64,000 bases of DNA from Hawksworthiomyces lignivorus (taxonomy: Eukaryota; Ascomycota; Sordariomycetes; Ophiostomatales; Ophiostomataceae): the NCBI GenBank assembly GCA_002917075.1, contig NTMA01000091.1, forward strand, positions 62,001 through 126,000, in the 5' to 3' direction. Position numbers and translations under genes: made by a program. This document shows, in pieces, positions 1-10,805 of this stretch (the first letter of the stretch is position 1; the number at the start of each line of letters is the position of its first letter). The notes under the pieces were generated by a model, which ran no database searches, was not told the DNA's origin, and saw only the letters and a program-made list of their open reading frames with translations.

Positions 1-130
1 AACGATCGCAATTTCTCTTAAGCCAGCTCTATCGCTTTTCAGCCTCGATATCAAATACAGAAATCTAATCTAATAGTGGAAATCATACCGTCATATCTTC
101 ATGCGACGGTGTTCTCTTATAACATAAAAT

Positions 131-666
131 ATGGCTGTGAAACGGGTATATATAAGACTACAATATTCAAACCACGCCCATATACCTTTCAATACTAACA
201 TCCAAGGTCTATTTTTTGGCCCACGGAGGCACAGTACAAGGTAGGCTCCCAGAAGAGCTGTGTCACGATCTAGGCCCCAAGACGCTGATAAAGTCAATGC
301 CTACTCAAATATAGGCGTCGGATACCGGTGAGTGCGGATGTATATGCTCATGTGGTCCATTTGCATGTTGACAATGAGCCAGCTACTTCACACGGAAGCA
401 TGCGAACCAGCTCAACATTACGGGCTGGGTGCGGAATCTACCAAACAACAAGGTATTGGGCACTGCAGCCTCAGTTAAAGTATTTCCCTCAGTATATTTT
501 CCTGACTTAATTTTAGGTCGAGGGTGAGGTCCAAGGAGATGAGGACTCCATTGTATCGCTTATGAAACTACTAGACCGGGGACCGACCTATGCAAAAGTT
601 GTGCGTTTTGATAAGGAGGATCGAGAGTTGGTAGAGGAGGAGGTAGAATTTGCCATTCGACACTGA
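131..666 (+). CDS. Acylphosphatase, five exons
   Basis: Exons 131-145, 207-240, 315-327, 383-452 and 517-666 join in phase to give 93 residues, close to the usual ~98 of the family. Acylphosphatases hydrolyse carboxyl-phosphate bonds of small acyl phosphates in the cytosol. The joined protein starts MAVKRVYFLAHGGTVQGVGY and carries both family signatures: the phosphate-binding loop GTVQGVGYR, whose Arg is the catalytic anion binder, and GWVRN, whose Asn orients the water. It ends in a beta strand finishing EFAIRH. Introns are 61, 74, 55 and 64 bp; the first has a perfect TACTAAC branch site and the fourth a CTGAC. Exon 3 is only 13 nt and the catalytic Arg codon is split across the exon 3/4 junction. 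The gene converges on PRP16, with 67 bp between the stop codons. The splice model is my inference; the family assignment is secure. Confidence 0.88.
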
Positions 667-733
667 GAGAGAGAACCTTGACTGGTCTTTTCTTTTTCTC
701 TGTCATGCTTGAATGACTAAGACGGTCGTTTTC

Positions 734-3700
734 TTAAAAGCCCCGTCCCCTTTTCTTCACAACGGGCTTGCGCACAGCACCATGCACCACAATCTTTTTC
801 GTATTGGAACTTCCACGGTTGCTGCTGTCGTCTGGCGCCTTGTTGGATGCCTTCTCCTCTTCGGCCTGTCGTTGTGCGTCTTGCCGCAGCCTATCTTTTG
901 CCATTTGCGATTCAATTTCCATGCGCCGGTTGAAGTCCGTCTCAATAATTCTCTTCTCGCATGCTGAGTAGCCCTTTTCCTTGACCGAATAAAATACGCC
1001 GCCCAGTTCTGCTAGCCAGCGTGGGTCTACTGCCGTGACTGTCGACATGTACTCTTTGGATGTGAGGATGAGTTCGTGGTATACGACGTAGTCCGGCAAG
1101 AAGCCTAGGCCATACAATGCGCTGGTCGGGTGCAACTGCACTGTGACGCTAGTGCGCAAATTGACATATTCGCCGATGCCTTTCACTTTAGCTGCTTGAT
1201 GGTAGTAGCTAGAGCATATGCACTTGCGGATCACGTCCCAATCGGTGCCGCAACTAGCCATAGACATCTTCTGCAGCTTCATGATGTCGACAAGCTGCTC
1301 GCGGACTTCCTTAGCACGGCGCAGCGACTTTGCATGAAGAAAATGCCGCATACACCAGCTATCCAGATAGCCGTTTGCCTTCCACTGGGAATACACATGC
1401 AGATAGGTTAGGTGGTCGGATTCGGGCACAAAGAACTTTTCCCGGGCTGCATCTGATTCCTCTTGCCGCTCTTTTGGCCGATAGAATACATTTGGCACCG
1501 ATAACATGGACACGATGGTAGCCATCTCTTCACAACAGCCGTACTCCTCAGACATGATGAGAAGTTTCGCTAAAGGAGGATCCATCGGAAACGCGTTCAT
1601 CTTGTGGCCAAGAGTGGTGAGCTCGCCGAGGTTATCAAGTGCCCCCAGCGCCCACAGATCAAAGAGCGACGTTGTCATAGTATCTTGAGGAGGCGGGTCC
1701 ATAAAGTCGAATTCGAGCAGATCTTTCACACCAAATGACTTGATCAGTAGAATTGTGTTGCTGAGGTTCGTCCGCTGGATTTCTGGGATCGTCTGCAGAT
1801 AAAGTTCGTCTTTGAATGCCTTTTCGGTAAACAAGCGAAAGGCTTTGCCGGGCCCTGTGCGCCCAGCACGACCTGACCGTTGCGAAGAATTGGCTTGCGA
1901 GATTGGCGTAATTTGCAGCGTGTCCATGCCCATGCGTGGATTGTATACCTTCAACTTTGAGTAGCCAGGATCGACCACATACATGATACCATCGACCGTC
2001 AAGCTCGTCTCGGCAATATTTGTGGCCACAATGCACTTGCGCACGCCTGGAGGAGCTTTGTCAAAAATCCTGGCCTGCAGATCGGCAGGCATCTGACTGT
2101 ACATGGGGAGAATCAGAAGCTTTGGTGGGTCCTTCAGAGCATCAAGACGATCACGAATCAGCTCGCATGTAACTTCCACGTCCTCCTGGCCTGTCATAAA
2201 CACAAGAATGTCGCCAGGGCCCATGGAGACATGGATCGCGAGAACTTGTTGCACAGATTGGTCGACGTAATCTTCAACGGGTGTGCGATGGAACATGACA
2301 TCAACAGGGAACGTGCGACCGGGGATAATGAATTCGGGAGCGCCACCAAAGAAATCAGAGAACCGCTTTGAATTCATTGTAGCCGACGTCACAATCAATT
2401 TAATGTCACGCCGGCGCAGCAAGATCTTTTTAAACAGACCCATGAGGACATCGGTATTCAGAGCACGTTCATGGGCCTCGTCCATGATAATGCATGAATA
2501 TCGACCGAGATCTGATTCAGTCAGGAACTCCCGCAGCAAGATACCTTCGGTCATGTACTTGATCACCGTGTCACTGCTGGTGCAGTCTTCAAAACGGATC
2601 ACATAGCCCACGGTACTGCCCAATTTCACCTCCATTTCTTCGCTAACACGCTTAGCCACACTCATCGCGGCTACACGACGGGGTTGTGTGCAGCAAATCA
2701 TGCCTCTGTCACCGTACCCGTCCTCATAAAGAAACTGCGTCAACTGTGTCGTCTTGCCAGATCCGGTCTCGCCAACCACGATAACAACTTGGTTATCGCG
2801 GATGACGCGCATCAAGTCTTCCCGGACGGCAAAAGCTGGCAAGTACTCGCGCTGCTCCCGGAGACTCTTGCTTTGACTGAAGTTGGACGCGCCTTCGTTG
2901 CTCTTCATGTTCTCTGCAAACTTGTTGCTTCCTTTTCCCCCTGCAGCGTCTGCATTTTCTTGTGTAGCTTTCGCTACTGCTGCCGTCTTTTCTTGTTCGC
3001 CGGCAATAGGTAGCGCACTATCGTCATCGGCATCGCCGTGGACGCCCATGAGATTCCCCAGGGTAGTACCGGCCATATTTGTCGCATCTTTGGTAGCTCG
3101 CTGGCGCTCCCGTTCTTGCCGCCGCTCGCGGACTACGCGACTTCCCTTACGACTAAAGACAGCCATGTCACTCTGGTAATCGCGCACAGCAGGAACAGGT
3201 TCGAGCTGTTTAGTGAAGATGGTTTTGCCGTCTAAAAAGGGAGGTCGTAAGTCATGCACAAGCAGATGTACACGCGTAGCTTCTTCATCGTCTTCAAAGT
3301 CGGCACCCATGTCCCTCCGCTGAGCTACACCGCTTGTAAGCATGCGATTGGTTTCCCACGCATCGACATCTTTCTGTTTCTGCAGGGTTCGCGGGTTCAC
3401 GCGGTCAAATCGACCCGTTTTCTTCTCTAGCATCGCCTTCTCCTGCCGCTCTTTATCCTCCCAAGTGCTGTCATCATATGATCCAAAGGGATTGTGATCT
3501 TCGTCACCAAAAGTGTGGCCAAACTCATCGCCCGTGTACCAGTCACGGTCCAACGCCTTTTCATCTTCGTCGGCGACAGCATCTTGCTCGTGCTCTTGTT
3601 GGTTGTTGTGTTGTGAAGGTGTAGATGCACGATGGTCACCTCGCGGAGTTGTTGACCGGCTATAATCTTGCGGGCGGCCACCGTCAGAACGGATATCATT

Positions 3701-3853
3701 ACGAAGGGATTGGTTGAAGTTGAGCTTCCGCCTCTTGAAGTTCGGAGCGAAGCCGTCTGGGTGCCGATCGCGTTCTTTGTTTCCTAGACGTTGGTCATGG
3801 TCTCGGTCGCGAGGGCGATCGCGATCCCTGTAATGGTCGTGGTTCCGATCCAT
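734..3853 (-). CDS. PRP16: Pre-mRNA-splicing DEAH-box ATPase Prp16 (DHX38 type)
   Basis: Single-exon ORF of 1039 residues. Prp16 is the nuclear ATPase that remodels the spliceosome after the first transesterification and proofreads branching. The N-terminal third is charged and low in complexity (RDRD-type repeats, an acidic patch), as in Prp16 orthologs. The helicase core follows: motif [10 protein letters not shown] near residue 360, motif II DEAH, motif III SAT, and motif [12 protein letters not shown]. After it come the winged-helix/ratchet region and an OB-fold ending in a basic tail (KKRGRGF). Length matches fungal and human Prp16 (about 1,070-1,230). It is divergent from PWP1 over a 358-bp spacer and convergent with the acylphosphatase. 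The related DEAH proteins Prp2, Prp22 and Prp43 were considered; the N-terminal segment ([17 protein letters not shown]) and the TLGNLMG region favour Prp16. Confidence 0.93.
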   Translation of the reverse strand: MDRNHDHYRDRDRPRDRDHDQRLGNKERDRHPDGFAPNFKRRKLNFNQSLRNDIRSDGGRPQDYSRSTTPRGDHRASTPSQHNNQQEHEQDAVADEDEKALDRDWYTGDEFGHTFGDEDHNPFGSYDDSTWEDKERQEKAMLEKKTGRFDRVNPRTLQKQKDVDAWETNRMLTSGVAQRRDMGADFEDDEEATRVHLLVHDLRPPFLDGKTIFTKQLEPVPAVRDYQSDMAVFSRKGSRVVRERRQERERQRATKDATNMAGTTLGNLMGVHGDADDDSALPIAGEQEKTAAVAKATQENADAAGGKGSNKFAENMKSNEGASNFSQSKSLREQREYLPAFAVREDLMRVIRDNQVVIVVGETGSGKTTQLTQFLYEDGYGDRGMICCTQPRRVAAMSVAKRVSEEMEVKLGSTVGYVIRFEDCTSSDTVIKYMTEGILLREFLTESDLGRYSCIIMDEAHERALNTDVLMGLFKKILLRRRDIKLIVTSATMNSKRFSDFFGGAPEFIIPGRTFPVDVMFHRTPVEDYVDQSVQQVLAIHVSMGPGDILVFMTGQEDVEVTCELIRDRLDALKDPPKLLILPMYSQMPADLQARIFDKAPPGVRKCIVATNIAETSLTVDGIMYVVDPGYSKLKVYNPRMGMDTLQITPISQANSSQRSGRAGRTGPGKAFRLFTEKAFKDELYLQTIPEIQRTNLSNTILLIKSFGVKDLLEFDFMDPPPQDTMTTSLFDLWALGALDNLGELTTLGHKMNAFPMDPPLAKLLIMSEEYGCCEEMATIVSMLSVPNVFYRPKERQEESDAAREKFFVPESDHLTYLHVYSQWKANGYLDSWCMRHFLHAKSLRRAKEVREQLVDIMKLQKMSMASCGTDWDVIRKCICSSYYHQAAKVKGIGEYVNLRTSVTVQLHPTSALYGLGFLPDYVVYHELILTSKEYMSTVTAVDPRWLAELGGVFYSVKEKGYSACEKRIIETDFNRRMEIESQMAKDRLRQDAQRQAEEEKASNKAPDDSSNRGSSNTKKIVVHGAVRKPVVKKRGRGF

Positions 3854-4211
3854 CTTCGTGTCAAGTCTGCGGCTGCGTACCCCAAGACAAGGAGCGGATG
3901 TATGCCGTTCCCGTGAGTATTTCCAAGCGGGCGAGAGCGAGAAGAGTGGTAAAGAAAGCCAAGTACAATAGGAGTACCATTGTGGCTAGAGTGTTTTGTG
4001 GCGTTACCTTTTTTTTTTTTCCTGACGGGCAAACCATCAAATGATAAGATAAGCCCCACCGCTAAGTTGGGATCCACTAAAAAGTTGGAGGGGACTGTAA
4101 TTTTTTTTTTTTGGCCGTCGTTTTCACCAAGATCTTCCTCCAGAAGCTGGACGTAGCAATCCTATTGAAAGAATCGGCACACGGTTTCGACCTGTTCTGA
4201 AGTATTTCATT
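3854..4211. promoter_or_regulatory. Shared divergent promoter, PRP16 / PWP1
   Basis: A 358-bp spacer separates the start codons of the helicase on the minus strand and the WD40 protein on the plus strand, so regulatory DNA must be shared. It holds two homopolymer tracts (T-run near 4011-4020 and T-run near 4101-4111) of the kind that exclude nucleosomes in fungal promoters. I see no TATA box near either start, which fits constitutive housekeeping expression. Confidence 0.6.
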
Positions 4212-5957
4212 ATGTCTTCGTCAATGATCACGACAACAACATGGGTGCCACGCGGATTTGCTGCCCCATTTCCCAAGAAGTACGACTTCGACGAAGAAGA
4301 GTTCCAACGGATAGCTGAACTGGCGAAGCTCCAGCTTGATGATGCTCAAGAAGACTTGGATGACGCACAAGAAGAGACAAAAAAAGATAGCGACGAGAGA
4401 AAAAATGGCAAAACTAGCAAATCCAATAAGCCAGATGAGTATGATAGCTTCCCTCCTATAAAATACATTATTATACTGAAAATGAGTATGTGGGACTAAC
4501 ATTGCATTTGAATCTCCAGCATTGACTTGGACGGTGATGATCTGAAAGAGTACGATTTGGATCACTACGACGATGACGATGAAGAGAATCAGGAAGCTGC
4601 TGCTGCTCTCTCTGGGCAGCCTTTGTCCATATTCGGCAATGTCAAATCGCTGTCTTACTATGAGTCGAATAAGGAGGACCCCTATATCACTTTGGAGGAT
4701 GCAGACGCTGAGGACGAGGAGGACGATAGGCAAGATCTACAAATCCTAGCCACCGACAACCTTGTCCTGGCTGCTAAGGTAGAAGACGAATTGGCCCATC
4801 TGGAGGTGTATGTATACGAGGACGAAGCCGACAACCTCTATGTGCATCACGACATTATGCTGCCGGCAATTCCGCTATGCGTCGAGTGGCTCGACATCCC
4901 TGTCGGCAAGCAGAATGTATCCTCTGATACAGCGGCCAACTTTGTGGCTATTGGTACCATGGATCCTGATATTGAGATCTGGGATCTAGACACAATCGAC
5001 TGCATGTACCCGAACGCCATTCTAGGGCAGGGCAGCAACAAAGACGGCGAGAAGAAAAAGAAGAAGAAGAAGAAGGGGAAGGGAAAGAAAGCTAATGACG
5101 AGTACCACGTGGACGCCGTCCTCTCGCTAGCAGCTAACCGCAAACATCGCAACCTGCTAGCATCCGCGTCGGCAGACACGACTGTCAAGCTCTGGGATGT
5201 CAACACGGCAACTTGCGCTAAGTCTTACACATACCACACGGACAAAGTCTGCTCGCTTGCCTGGCATGCCGTTGAGTCAACTGTCCTACTGAGTGGTAGC
5301 TACGATCGCACAATCGTGGCTGCGGATATGCGAGCACCAGACGCAGTACGGCCGCGGTGGGGTGTTGAAAGCGACGTGGAGAACATCAGATGGGATCCGC
5401 ACGATGCCAACTTTTTCTTTGTGTCAACGGAGAACGGCATTGTGCACTACCACGATGTGCGCATGGCTCCTTCAGATCCTACAGCTACCAAGGCTGTTTG
5501 GACGCTCCAGGCGCATGACGAGTCCGTATCATCATTTGACATCAATCCCGTGATTCCCGGATTCATGGCTACGGGCTCAGGAGATCGGACAGTTAAGCTT
5601 TGGAACATTCAAGCTTCAGGACCCAGCATGGTAGTGTCGCGCAGTCTTGACGTCGGCAAGGTGTTCTCAACCAACTTTGCGCCCGATCAAGAGGTTGCTT
5701 TCCGACTAGCAGTGGCGGGTAGCAAAGGCACGCTGACTGTCTGGGACACGAGCACAAATGCTGCAGTGCGACGTGCTTTTGCATCTAAGCTGCCAGAAAA
5801 CTCAGATGCTAACCAAGCAGAAGACCGTCTGATCGCGGTGGAAGATGCAGACAGCAGCGACAGTTCGGACGAGGAAGAAGATGAAGAAGGCGAGGGTGGT
5901 GCTCATGTCAGAAAAGGCAGTGATAGCGATGAAGACGAATCGATGGGCGAAGACTGA
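4212..5957 (+). CDS. PWP1: Periodic tryptophan protein 1 (PWP1), WD40 ribosome biogenesis factor
   Basis: Exons 4212-4438 and 4520-5957 encode 554 residues. Pwp1 is a nucleolar WD40 protein needed for pre-rRNA processing and 60S maturation. The N-terminus has the family signature WVPRGFAAPFPKKYDFDEEE. Across the splice the sequence reads KPDDIDLDGDDLKEYDLDHY, matching the conserved DDLKEY block. WD repeats follow (LASASADTTVKLWD, LSGSYDRTIVAADM, MATGSGDRTVKLWN). A lysine run (KKKKKKKGKGKK, DNA 5055-5090) and an acidic serine-rich C-terminus ending ESMGED are usual in the family. The intron (81 bp) uses donor GTATGA at 4439, the only donor I found that preserves phase with the acceptor at 4519; a GACTAAC branch site precedes the acceptor. 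A retained intron would truncate the protein at about 95 residues. Confidence 0.93.
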
Positions 5958-7245
5958 GCTCAGTCCCATCGAAAAATGTCTTATGCTGCATCCTGCGCGA
6001 GCCGCTATTTCCAGTGTCACAACATAGCACGTCGTGCTGATATGAGCTTTCTCAGTACCTCGCTTTGGACAGTAAACCCGGCCTCCGTCCAAGTACAGAA
6101 TTGGCGCAATTTGTGCAAACATTGGTGATCCTCTTCACATCACCATAGACTGTGCGAAGTGCATAATGTAAGCCATCCGTTGATGTTCTGTGGGAATGGG
6201 AGCCTTGCCTGGCCATGAACTGTTTGTGAGGAGTTTCGATGCTTCAAATCTTCAGCAATATAAAACAATTGTACGGGTTACTCTCTATGCATATACCAAT
6301 CATAGCTTAGACAAGCAGTCTATTTTTTTTTTTTTTGGTAGAATTCGCACTCTTCTTCCTTTATCGTTATTCTCTGCTTTGAGTAAGCTTACATGTGTTT
6401 CTGAACGGAAGCACGTAATGATTGATTTACGGAACTTCTACGGCTCGCCCGCTTGCTGCCGCCTCCTTGTTAATCGATGGCATAAGGTGAGTAAGGGTGT
6501 AAGGCTGGCTCCGATCAATCTGATCACTTCATGCTATTTGACGCTAGCGGGAACAGATCTGAGTTAGCAAGTTCTGGAAGAATGCTATAAACAGACATGT
6601 GCCAAGTGCGAATAGCGCTCTACTCTGCGAAGTTTCCAGACATGTGCATATTGCTGCGATATCGAGCGCGGTGCTCATATACTTTGTCTTTTGTGTGAAC
6701 CGTGGCATCTATCGCTATGTACTGTAAGTTAGGACGTTAGGTGGCCCCTGGCTGAAGGCGACTGTTTGCTCCCTAGAGAAACTCAAGAACAACTGCAGAC
6801 GGAAGAAGATGATCGCTTCCTTCTCAACGGAAGTTCTCCTGCTCTGAAACGCTCCTTTGCTGATAAGGGATAAGTGGCTTCTCCCTCCACAGCAGAACAA
6901 AAAGTTTCGACTGATTGGACCAATAGGCAAGGTGAGCCAGCGCAGGGACGTTGTTTCATCTGCAGGAACAAAGTCGGCCAAACGACCACTAGCGTGGAGG
7001 GATCGTCACTTGTGGCTAAGCCAGGGATAGGGGTTTCTGGAAAAGACCCACCAATTCCGCCATGGGATACTTGCAGAGAAGCTGGTCAGGTCGTGGGCTA
7101 TTAAATAGGCTGATTTGCTGCCATTCTGGGGTATTCCGTTGCATGATAACAAGTACAGATAGTCAGCATTGTTGCATAGAGATAGTACTGTATACTCTGT
7201 AGCTCGTTGGCTGTAAGATATATTGGTGCACCAACTTTGGGCACT

Positions 7246-7263
7246 CGTACGAGTACTCGTACG
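7246..7263. repeat. 18-bp perfect palindrome
   Basis: CGTACGAGTACTCGTACG reads identically on both strands. It is embedded in a run of CGTAC/AGTAC words extending from about 7243 to 7275, 65 bp before a 31-nt poly(A) tract. Its function is not known; it could be a regulator site or a cruciform-forming sequence. Confidence 0.85.
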
Positions 7264-7323
7264 TAGTCGTACATACTCCTGAAGGATCTTTTGCTGGCTC
7301 TTCATAAAGAGGCATGCACCTTG

Positions 7324-7327
<4 letters not shown>

Positions 7328-7358
<31 letters not shown>
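7328..7358. repeat. Poly(A) tract, 31 nt
   Basis: An uninterrupted A31 on the plus strand in non-coding DNA. It could be a slippage-prone homopolymer or the tail of an old retroposed sequence. I found no clear element body or target-site duplication around it. Confidence 0.9.
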
Positions 7359-7359
<1 letters not shown>

Positions 7360-9770
7360 CGTTTCCTTCCGCACCACTATGTAGGCCATTACGAAGCTGC
7401 TGCATTTGATTTGACACGCAAAGGATGCAAGATCGTCTCTTCTTTCTCACTTGTCGTTCTGTGATTGCTCTTTCAGGGTTCATAGAGACACGTCAGCTTG
7501 CAGTCAATAGTCTAGAGTATTGCGTCCTAGTTGCCTGTGTGCTATGTTCGGAGAGAAGGGATGAATGGATGGCTTTTGTGTGCGTTGTCCGTCGACTCCC
7601 CACTTCTGCCACGCTGCATCCACTCTTTTTCCAGAGCCTAAAAGACATGGAGGGATGAGAAAGATCTGTGCCTGGCTCGCCTGGTTGGTTCGATCAGTTG
7701 GCCACTGGTGGGAGAAAATGAAAATAGGGGAGAAGGAAGAGGGAAAAAAAAGAAAACCCCTTGCACTAGAACTGTTCTCCTAGCCAATAATATCGAATTG
7801 AAACATCCGGCAGTCCCACCTCACGCAGGAGAGTAAGAAAGACGGGTTGACACCGAACGCACGACCATAACGACAGCGGGATTTTGCCAGCGGGAAGGCG
7901 GTCGCAAAATAACAGCGAAACACAAGAAAACAAGGCGTAAGTTGACACAGTACAGAAAAAGAAGCGAAGCTGCAAGAGGGCCGTGATAGACGACCCAAAG
8001 ACAACAACCGGAAATGGCAAAAAGAAACCAAAACAGAAGCAAAACAGAAAAAAACAGGTATCGATCGCCTGCAATTCCAAAAGAACCAGCAATGCTTGTA
8101 CATAATGCGCCGAGTTCCAGGAACATCAGCAGGAAGAGTGAACAAAGAAAGAGTCGGATAGGAAGGTGCCAATTGAGACACCATCTAGGGACTAAAAAAA
8201 TTTCTTTTTCACTAAAGCCATCCCTAGCGTTCCTTGCATCTCCTAGTGGGCTTTCTCCCCTGGGACATGGTAGTAGATGCCGGTATCCAGGTACCTAATT
8301 TGCGCGACAAAAGCGCGTTGTATTGAATGTGCCACCTACCTTCGATAAACTAGGGGCGAAAGACTTCAACAGGTACTGTGTATGCATCTGTACCTTGCCG
8401 GGATTTTTTTTAACGCAACGAAGAGTTGTTGGCCAGACCCTGCTCAATCGCTTCCCCCCTTCATATGGGAATGTTTCCCCCAGAGCAGCGGCGCGGTGTT
8501 TCCCCTGCTACCTTTTTCTCTCTTTTCTCTCCGTCTCTCGCTCTTTCCTCTTTTCACATTTCTTTGCTCCTTCCAACCTCAAAACTTTCCTTTCATTGCT
8601 CATTTCTCGAGGGCTGCCTTTGGCTCCCGCCGTCTCTCATTCGAGTCTCATTCTCAGTCGCACACGCCGGCCTTCACTCTCTCTATCGCAGGTGCGATTT
8701 ACTTTCTATTTTCAGCAGGGTCTATCTGATCTATTCGAAAAGAATAAAAGAACAAAAAAAAACGACGACAAAATCAAATATAAAAGAAGAAGGGTTTTTT
8801 TTTGGCTATCATTCCTTACGACAAAACAAGACGAATCGAATTCTCTAAATCGCAGGAACTTCTTCCACAGGACTGGATCCACATTCTTTCCAATCGCAAC
8901 AACAAAAGCAACAATCCGGTCAAACTAACGCAGCGAAATAAAAACTCTTGTGTCTCCTCTTGCGACCGGCTTCTTTTTCAGTGTCGCATTGCTTCACAGA
9001 TCACTTGTTCACGCAAGCGCAGAGTCTACGGAAACCATTTGCTGTCACCCCTTGACGCAGACAGACGCACACGCCAGACGCACACGCACAGCGCGGCATC
9101 ACAAGGCCCGCTTCGATTCTTATCACAAGTTCTATTTTTTTCGCGGAGAGTCGACGGAGCCATCACTCCTAAAAAAGCCTGAAAGGGCAAATCCTCTGCA
9201 ACCGCCCGCACCTTCCCTAAACGGTCGTGGAGGGGGTGCACGCTTTTTTCCCTCTTGCGAAACACTTTCGTCCAATCACAGCAGCCGCTGTACCGAAGAT
9301 CGACCCTGTGTTTTGTGCCGTCTGCATCTCCTGTTTGTTTCTTATATTCGTTTCCCACCCTCCGCCTTTTCCATTTAGGTTGTCGCAAAGACGGAAACCG
9401 GACAAGGAGACGACAAACTTTACAGAACGAAGACAGTCGGGCATACGAAGCCGCTTGTCTGTTTATTTGTGTCTGTTTGTTCTTCCGTCGACTCCGAATC
9501 TTCCTTTGCAACTGTCTCGTTTACCCGAGTACCGGAGACTTGCGCCGACGATTCTTCATTTCACAACTGGTTGTGATTTGACCGCCCTTCAATTCACTTC
9601 GATCTGATCGGATTTGATCTGACTTTGCATTTCGATTCTTTTTTTCTCTCAGACTTTCTTTCAAACAATTCTCTTTTCGTATCTTTTCTCCCTCTAGCGG
9701 AGCCGGGTCACCTTCATTTTCTTACCAAGATTATTCTATTTTCCTTCTTCTTTCGTCTACATCGTTGAAA

Positions 9771-10805
9771 ATGTCTATTGCAAGGGCTTTCACCACTCGC
9801 CGGGTTCGGCAAACCCTTGAGCTTAGGGACAGCGCCAACTCATCGGAGAACATTCCACATCGGAGCAAGACAACCAAGGTGTTCGGCGTACACGGCTCAA
9901 TTCGCCACAAGATCTCTGCTCCGGTTGAGCTAACTCACACCACCAACATGCTCTCCTACAATGCGCCAGATATCTTTCCCCAGGCTGCCAGCGCAACAGC
10001 CATCTCACCTTCGTCGTCATCTGGGAAGTCGGACGACGAGTCGGATTCCGTTGCCACAGCAGCATCAACGCCCCCGAGCAGCCCTGATACGCCTTTCCCC
10101 GACGACAAGCAGCTTGGCATGTCTCCCGAGCCGAATCATCTATCTTGCTACTTTACTCCACCAAGAGTATCCACGCCTGAGTACAACAACAGCAACACTA
10201 CCGCAGCTGTAACCAATGCTTCTCCCACGGCTGCCCCTTCTGCCGCCTTCCCGGCGTCAGACGCTCCAGCTATTCCAAAGCGTGCTCCATCGCATACAAA
10301 GAAGGCATCGTATGAGGGCCTGACACGTCACCGATCTGTCTCCCGCATGTCGGAACAGTCTACGCGGTCACTATCAACCAAAGCTAGCTTCAGCTTCTCT
10401 CGGTCATCATCCAGCTCAACTAGCACCAGTGTAACTTCCACTTCACACACGTCCATGATGAAAACGCCTTTCCATGCACCGTCTGCCTCCGTAGGTGCCA
10501 TGTCCAATGTGCTTCCGACAGGCCCCACGCCGCCAGTCTCGCACAAAAAGGAGTATTCTGAATCTCATCCCTTTGGCCACGAACTGGCAAAGGTGTCAGA
10601 ATTGGTTGAAGAGTTTGGCAAAGAAGAAACCCTCCATGAAGAGCCTATGACGACACGCCCCAACCAGGTCGTTGACGAGGAGGAGCTCGAACTTGTCCGC
10701 CAAGGTTTGAAGAAATTCAGTGCAGAGGACTATCTCAGTGAAATTCAGGGTCTGATGTCCAGCTTTTTCGCTGACTCACGCCCTATGGCAACTGTTTGGA
10801 TTTGA
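9771..10805 (+). CDS. Conserved fungal protein of unknown function, Ser/Thr-rich
   Basis: A 344-residue single-exon ORF; the ATG at 9771 is chosen over an in-frame TTG two codons upstream. I do not recognise a functional domain. The N-terminus MSIARAFTTRRVRQTLELRD and the block IRHKISAPVELTHTTNMLSY look like ordered, conserved segments. The middle (about residues 75-250) is a disordered Ser/Thr/Pro region with TPPSSPDTPF and PTGPTPP motifs that could be proline-directed phosphosites. The C-terminus returns to ordered sequence (ELELVRQGLKKFSAEDYLSE, IQGLMSSFF). Base composition and codon use look genuinely coding. The preceding 1.3 kb is CT-rich, suggesting a long leader. Probably a regulatory or scaffold protein, but that is a guess. 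Confidence 0.75.
   Translation: MSIARAFTTRRVRQTLELRDSANSSENIPHRSKTTKVFGVHGSIRHKISAPVELTHTTNMLSYNAPDIFPQAASATAISPSSSSGKSDDESDSVATAASTPPSSPDTPFPDDKQLGMSPEPNHLSCYFTPPRVSTPEYNNSNTTAAVTNASPTAAPSAAFPASDAPAIPKRAPSHTKKASYEGLTRHRSVSRMSEQSTRSLSTKASFSFSRSSSSSTSTSVTSTSHTSMMKTPFHAPSASVGAMSNVLPTGPTPPVSHKKEYSESHPFGHELAKVSELVEEFGKEETLHEEPMTTRPNQVVDEEELELVRQGLKKFSAEDYLSEIQGLMSSFFADSRPMATVWI

Larger units (their letters stand above)
5958..9770. other. 3.8-kb intergenic region; pyrimidine-rich leader on its right side
   Basis: No ORF here has a recognisable domain or coding character. From about 8,400 to 9,770 the plus strand is strongly T/C-rich with many short CT blocks, as expected of a long promoter and 5' leader of the gene that starts at 9771. 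The left part contains an 18-bp perfect palindrome (7246-7263) and an A31 homopolymer (7328-7358). A purine-rich block lies near 7710-7760. Several ORFs of 100-200 codons exist but consist of Phe/Ser/Leu runs imposed by the pyrimidine bias. Confidence 0.7.

Noticed and set aside
4486..4519. GTATGT donor at 4486 for the PWP1 intron
   Set aside because: Would make a 34-bp intron and put exon 2 out of phase; donor at 4439 gives the right phase and the conserved DDLKEY block.
7328..7358. Poly(A) as tail of a LINE or processed pseudogene
   Set aside because: No upstream coding remnant and no target-site duplication that I could find; kept only as a repeat.
7660..7720. tRNA-like GGTTCGATC box
   Set aside because: No matching A box or cloverleaf arms could be drawn around it.
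8323..8928. 201-codon ORF upstream of the 9771 gene
   Set aside because: Composed of Phe/Ser/Leu runs from pyrimidine-rich leader DNA; no motif.
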